A DNA stretch of 64,000 bases. It comes from Actinomadura luteofluorescens (lineage in GTDB: Bacteria; Actinomycetota; Actinomycetes; Streptosporangiales; Streptosporangiaceae). The notes below the pieces were generated by a model, which saw nothing but the letters and a program-made list of their open reading frames with translations, ran no database searches and was not told where the DNA came from. Made by a program: the position numbers and the translations under genes. Shown here piece after piece: positions 61,631-64,000 of this stretch. Location: the NCBI RefSeq assembly GCF_013409365.1, contig NZ_JACCBA010000001.1, positions 8,928,001-8,992,000 of the forward strand, read 5' to 3'. Each line of letters opens with the position of its first letter. The first letter of the stretch is position 1.

Positions 61631-61666
61631 GCCGGGCGCGCGCGGCACCCTCCGCGCGCGCCCGGC
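61631..61666 (+). terminator. 15-bp perfect hairpin between binding-protein and permease genes
   Basis: Bases 61631-61645 pair perfectly with 61652-61666 around CACCCT. It sits 10 bases after the binding-protein stop codon and 18 before the LivH start. Such hairpins inside transporter operons protect the upstream mRNA or reduce read-through, giving more binding protein than permease. Confidence 0.8.
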
Positions 61667-61684
61667 CCCACCCGGAGGTATCCG

Positions 61685-62557
61685 ATGGTGAACTCTGTGA
61701 TCGCCGGACTGACCAGCGGCGGCGGCTACGCCCTGCTCGGCCTGTGCGTCGTGCTGACCTACCGGCTCGTCGCGGTGGTCAACTTCGCGATGACGGCGGT
61801 TGGCGCCATGGGCGCCTTCGTGATGGTGTCGCTCACCGACAAGGGCCTGAACGTCTGGCCGGCCCTGCTCATCGGCGCCGCCACCGCGGCACTGCTGTCC
61901 GGGCTGCTCGGCGCCGCGCTCGTCCGCTGGTTCGCCGGGCACCGCGAGCGGACCAAGGCCGCCGTCACCGTCGCGCTCTACGTGGCGCTGACCGCGATCG
62001 GCCTGCGGCTGTTCGGCGGCAACAGCACCGGCGCGCACCGCTTCCCGTCCCCGTTCGCCGACCCCGTCTTCACGGTCGGGGGCGTGGTCGTCCCGCAGTC
62101 GGTGCTGGTGTCGCTGGGGTTCGCGCTGCTCATCACGCTCGCCGTCGGGCTCATGCTGACCCGCACGCGGCTGGGGCTGAAGCTGCAGGCGCTGTCGGAG
62201 CGGCCGAGCACCGCCGAGGTCGTCGGCATCCCCGCCCCGCGGCTCGCCGTGGGGGTCTGGGCCGGAGTCGGCGCGATCACGATGCTGGTCATCGTGCTCG
62301 TCGCGCCCCGGCTCGGCGGCGACTACGCCACCCTGGCCGGGCTGATCAGCACGGCGCTGGCCGTCGCGATGGTCGGCGCGTTCCGCAGCCTGCCGCTGAC
62401 GCTCGCCGGCGGTCTCATCCTGGGCTGCCTCGAGGGCCTGTCGTCCTCCCTCAGCTCCATCCAGAAGTACCAGGGCGTCGTGCCCTTCCTGGTGATCCTC
62501 GTGCTCCTGTGGTGGCGCAGCCGCCGCGAGGTCTGGGACACCGCGCACAGCCGATAG
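61685..62557 (+). CDS. LivH-like ABC transporter permease
   Basis: 290 residues with about eight membrane segments; it starts VIAGLTSGGGYALLGLCVVLTYR (LivH style, in part) and has LSERPSTAEVVGIPAPRLAVGVW as the ATPase-facing loop. GGAGG lies upstream of the ATG. It pairs with the LivM half of the fusion. Confidence 0.93.
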   Translation: MVNSVIAGLTSGGGYALLGLCVVLTYRLVAVVNFAMTAVGAMGAFVMVSLTDKGLNVWPALLIGAATAALLSGLLGAALVRWFAGHRERTKAAVTVALYVALTAIGLRLFGGNSTGAHRFPSPFADPVFTVGGVVVPQSVLVSLGFALLITLAVGLMLTRTRLGLKLQALSERPSTAEVVGIPAPRLAVGVWAGVGAITMLVIVLVAPRLGGDYATLAGLISTALAVAMVGAFRSLPLTLAGGLILGCLEGLSSSLSSIQKYQGVVPFLVILVLLWWRSRREVWDTAHSR

Positions 62558-62571
62558 AGAAACGAGCGAAG

Positions 62572-63678
62572 ATGCCACAACCGGCCTCCACCAGGGCCGC
62601 CGTGCTCCGCGAGCACGGCGCCGAGCTGAGCGTCGAGGAACTGCCGCTGCCCGCCGAGTGCGAGCCCGGCGCCGCGGTCGTCCGGGTCGACTGCGCCACC
62701 CTGTGCGCGACGGACGTGCACCTGTGGTCCGGTGCGATGACGTTCCCGGAGATGCTGCCGATCGTCCTCGGCCACGAGATGATGGGGACCGTCTGCGCGG
62801 TCGGGCCCGGCACCCGCGACGCCCTCGGCCGCGACGTCAAGGTCGGCGACCGCATCGGCTGGTCGGAGTCGGTCTGCGGCCACTGCTACGGCTGCACCGT
62901 GCTGCGCAACCCCGTCGCCTGCGCCGAGCGCGGCTACGGCTTCCTCCTGCGCGCCGACCGGTTCCCCTACGCCACCGGCGGGCTCGCGGGGCACAACTAC
63001 GTGACGCCCGGAGCGCTCAAGCTCGTCCTGCCGGACGACGTGAAGGACACCTGGGCGGCCTCGGCAGGGTGCGCGGTCAAGACCGTCCTGCACGCCTTCG
63101 ACCGCGCCGGGGGAGTGCGGCCGGGATCGACCGTCGTCGTCCAGGGCGCGGGCGCGCTCGGGATCGTCGCCACGGCCGTGGCGAGCGTCTCCGGTGCGGG
63201 CAGGGTCATCACGATCGGCGCGCCCGATGCCCGGCTGGAGCTGGCCCGGCGCTTCGGGGCCGACCTGACCGTCGGGCTGGACGGCGACGCCGGCTCCCGC
63301 GTCGCGGCCGTCATGGAGGCCACCGAGGGCCGCGGCGCCGAGCTGGTCCTCGACCTCGCCGGGGCGCCCGGCGTGGGCGCCGAGGCGGTCGCCATGGCCG
63401 CGTTCGGCGGCCGGTTCGTCATCGTCGGCAGTACCGGCCCGCAGCCCGAGGAGCTCGCCCTCGGCGCGATCATGGGTAAGGAGCTGGACGTGCTCGGCTC
63501 GCTGAACGGCGACGTCGGCGACCTGCACCGCTCCGTCGAGTTCCTGCGCGGGTTCCAGGACCGCTTCGCCTGGGACGACCTGTTCGGCGCCCCCGGCGGC
63601 CTCGGCGACGCGTCCGGCGCGCTCGCCTCGATGGCCCGGCAGGAGCAGGTCAAGACCGTCATCAACCCCAACCGATAG
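62572..63678 (+). CDS. zinc-binding alcohol dehydrogenase (MDR family)
   Basis: 368-residue medium-chain dehydrogenase: catalytic-zinc ligands in CATLCATDVHLW and VLGHEMMGTV, a structural-zinc lobe CGHCYGCTVLRNPVAC, and the Rossmann motif VQGAGALGIVATAVA. It interconverts an alcohol and an aldehyde or ketone with NAD(P). It follows the LivH gene by 14 bases and precedes the second aldo/keto reductase by 7, in the same operon. Confidence 0.92.
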   Translation: MPQPASTRAAVLREHGAELSVEELPLPAECEPGAAVVRVDCATLCATDVHLWSGAMTFPEMLPIVLGHEMMGTVCAVGPGTRDALGRDVKVGDRIGWSESVCGHCYGCTVLRNPVACAERGYGFLLRADRFPYATGGLAGHNYVTPGALKLVLPDDVKDTWAASAGCAVKTVLHAFDRAGGVRPGSTVVVQGAGALGIVATAVASVSGAGRVITIGAPDARLELARRFGADLTVGLDGDAGSRVAAVMEATEGRGAELVLDLAGAPGVGAEAVAMAAFGGRFVIVGSTGPQPEELALGAIMGKELDVLGSLNGDVGDLHRSVEFLRGFQDRFAWDDLFGAPGGLGDASGALASMARQEQVKTVINPNR

Positions 63679-63685
63679 GAGACCC

Positions 63686-64000
63686 GTGCCCACGCAGATC
63701 CCCCGCCGCCGGCTCGGCGCCGCCGGACCCGAGGCGTCCGTGCTGTCCCTCGGCTCCTGGCACACCTACGACCGGATGGACTTCGCCGACTCCGTCGCCA
63801 TGGTCCGGCACGCCGTCGACTCCGGCATCGACCTCTTCGACGTCGCCGTCTACGGGATGCCCGGCCACCCGCCGGTGTTCACCGACGTGCTGTTCTCCGC
63901 GATCGTGCGCGCCGCCGGGATCGCCCGAGACGACTACCTGCTGTCCACCAAGCTGTGGCTGGAGGGGTATCCCGGGCGGTCGCTGCGCGACCAGCTCGCG
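63686..64000 (+). CDS. aldo/keto reductase family protein (3' end cut by window)
   Basis: The first 105 residues from GTG 63686 (AGGAG upstream) read RRRLGAAGPEASVLSLGSWHTYDRMD and LFDVAVYGMPG, clearly a paralogue of the protein encoded at 54480. Asp, Tyr and Lys (STKLWLEGY) of the AKR tetrad are present; the His position lies beyond the window. It is the last visible gene of the esterase-transporter operon. Confidence 0.88.
   Translation, partial: MPTQIPRRRLGAAGPEASVLSLGSWHTYDRMDFADSVAMVRHAVDSGIDLFDVAVYGMPGHPPVFTDVLFSAIVRAAGIARDDYLLSTKLWLEGYPGRSLRDQLA

Noticed and set aside
1..64000. CRISPR array, tRNA or rRNA genes, prophage or plasmid origin
   Set aside because: No regularly spaced repeats, no cloverleaf with conserved TTCGA arm, no rRNA cores and no phage or replication genes were seen on reading.

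Overview
The window is high-GC DNA (visibly above 70 percent) with GTG starts, Shine-Dalgarno sites of the GGAGG type, many 4-base ATGA/GTGA gene overlaps and secreted cellulases carrying family 2 cellulose-binding modules. This points to a mycelial, plant-biomass-degrading actinobacterium. The perfect 14-base CelR box known from Thermobifida, together with the GH48/GH6/GH5/AA10 set, fits Streptosporangiales (Thermomonospora/Actinomadura/Thermobifida relatives). The genus is an inference. No rRNA, tRNA, CRISPR array or transposase was recognised.

1-24 kb is general chromosomal content: a LysR gene cut by the window edge; an operon of a GDP-mannose dehydratase, a UBP-type zinc finger and a DHA2 drug exporter; a CGNR regulator; a CPA1 Na+/H+ antiporter; an aminotransferase divergent from a LysR regulator; two tandem L,D-transpeptidase lipoproteins; a GT4 glycosyltransferase; a DinB-fold protein; a MEDS/ATPase signalling protein; and an OmpR-type two-component system facing a lipoprotein plus MacAB-like efflux operon across a compact operator.

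23.5-35.7 kb is a xylose/xylo-oligosaccharide block: xylA-xylB against a ROK regulator, then GH43, GH3 and a LacI regulator divergent from a sugar ABC importer without its own ATPase. This resembles the bxl system of Streptomyces.

35.8-44.7 kb is a cellulolytic island: a secreted AA10 lytic polysaccharide monooxygenase, a GH6 and a GH5 cellulase, a CelR-type LacI regulator between two perfect CelR boxes, and a GH48 cellobiohydrolase. All four enzymes carry a CBM2, so the set should combine oxidative cleavage, endo attack and both chain-end cellobiohydrolases. A DNA polymerase IV gene whose start codon lies inside a LexA box follows.

46-64 kb is a catabolic island built around homoprotocatechuate meta-cleavage: an HpaD-type dioxygenase, an HpaE-type dehydrogenase, a DapA-fold aldolase and an FAH-RraA fusion. 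With it are an alpha/beta hydrolase, an FCD-type GntR regulator, an SDR, a divergent methyltransferase-like protein, two paralogous aldo/keto reductases, an amidohydrolase, an esterase, a LIV-type ABC importer whose permease and ATPase are fused (LivM-LivG), and a zinc alcohol dehydrogenase. A shared near-palindrome (half-site AATCGTA) lies at four points in the three divergent promoter regions, suggesting one GntR regulon. The substrate is unknown, and the canonical isomerase and hydratase of the pathway are not in the window. This is the best candidate for an undescribed system.
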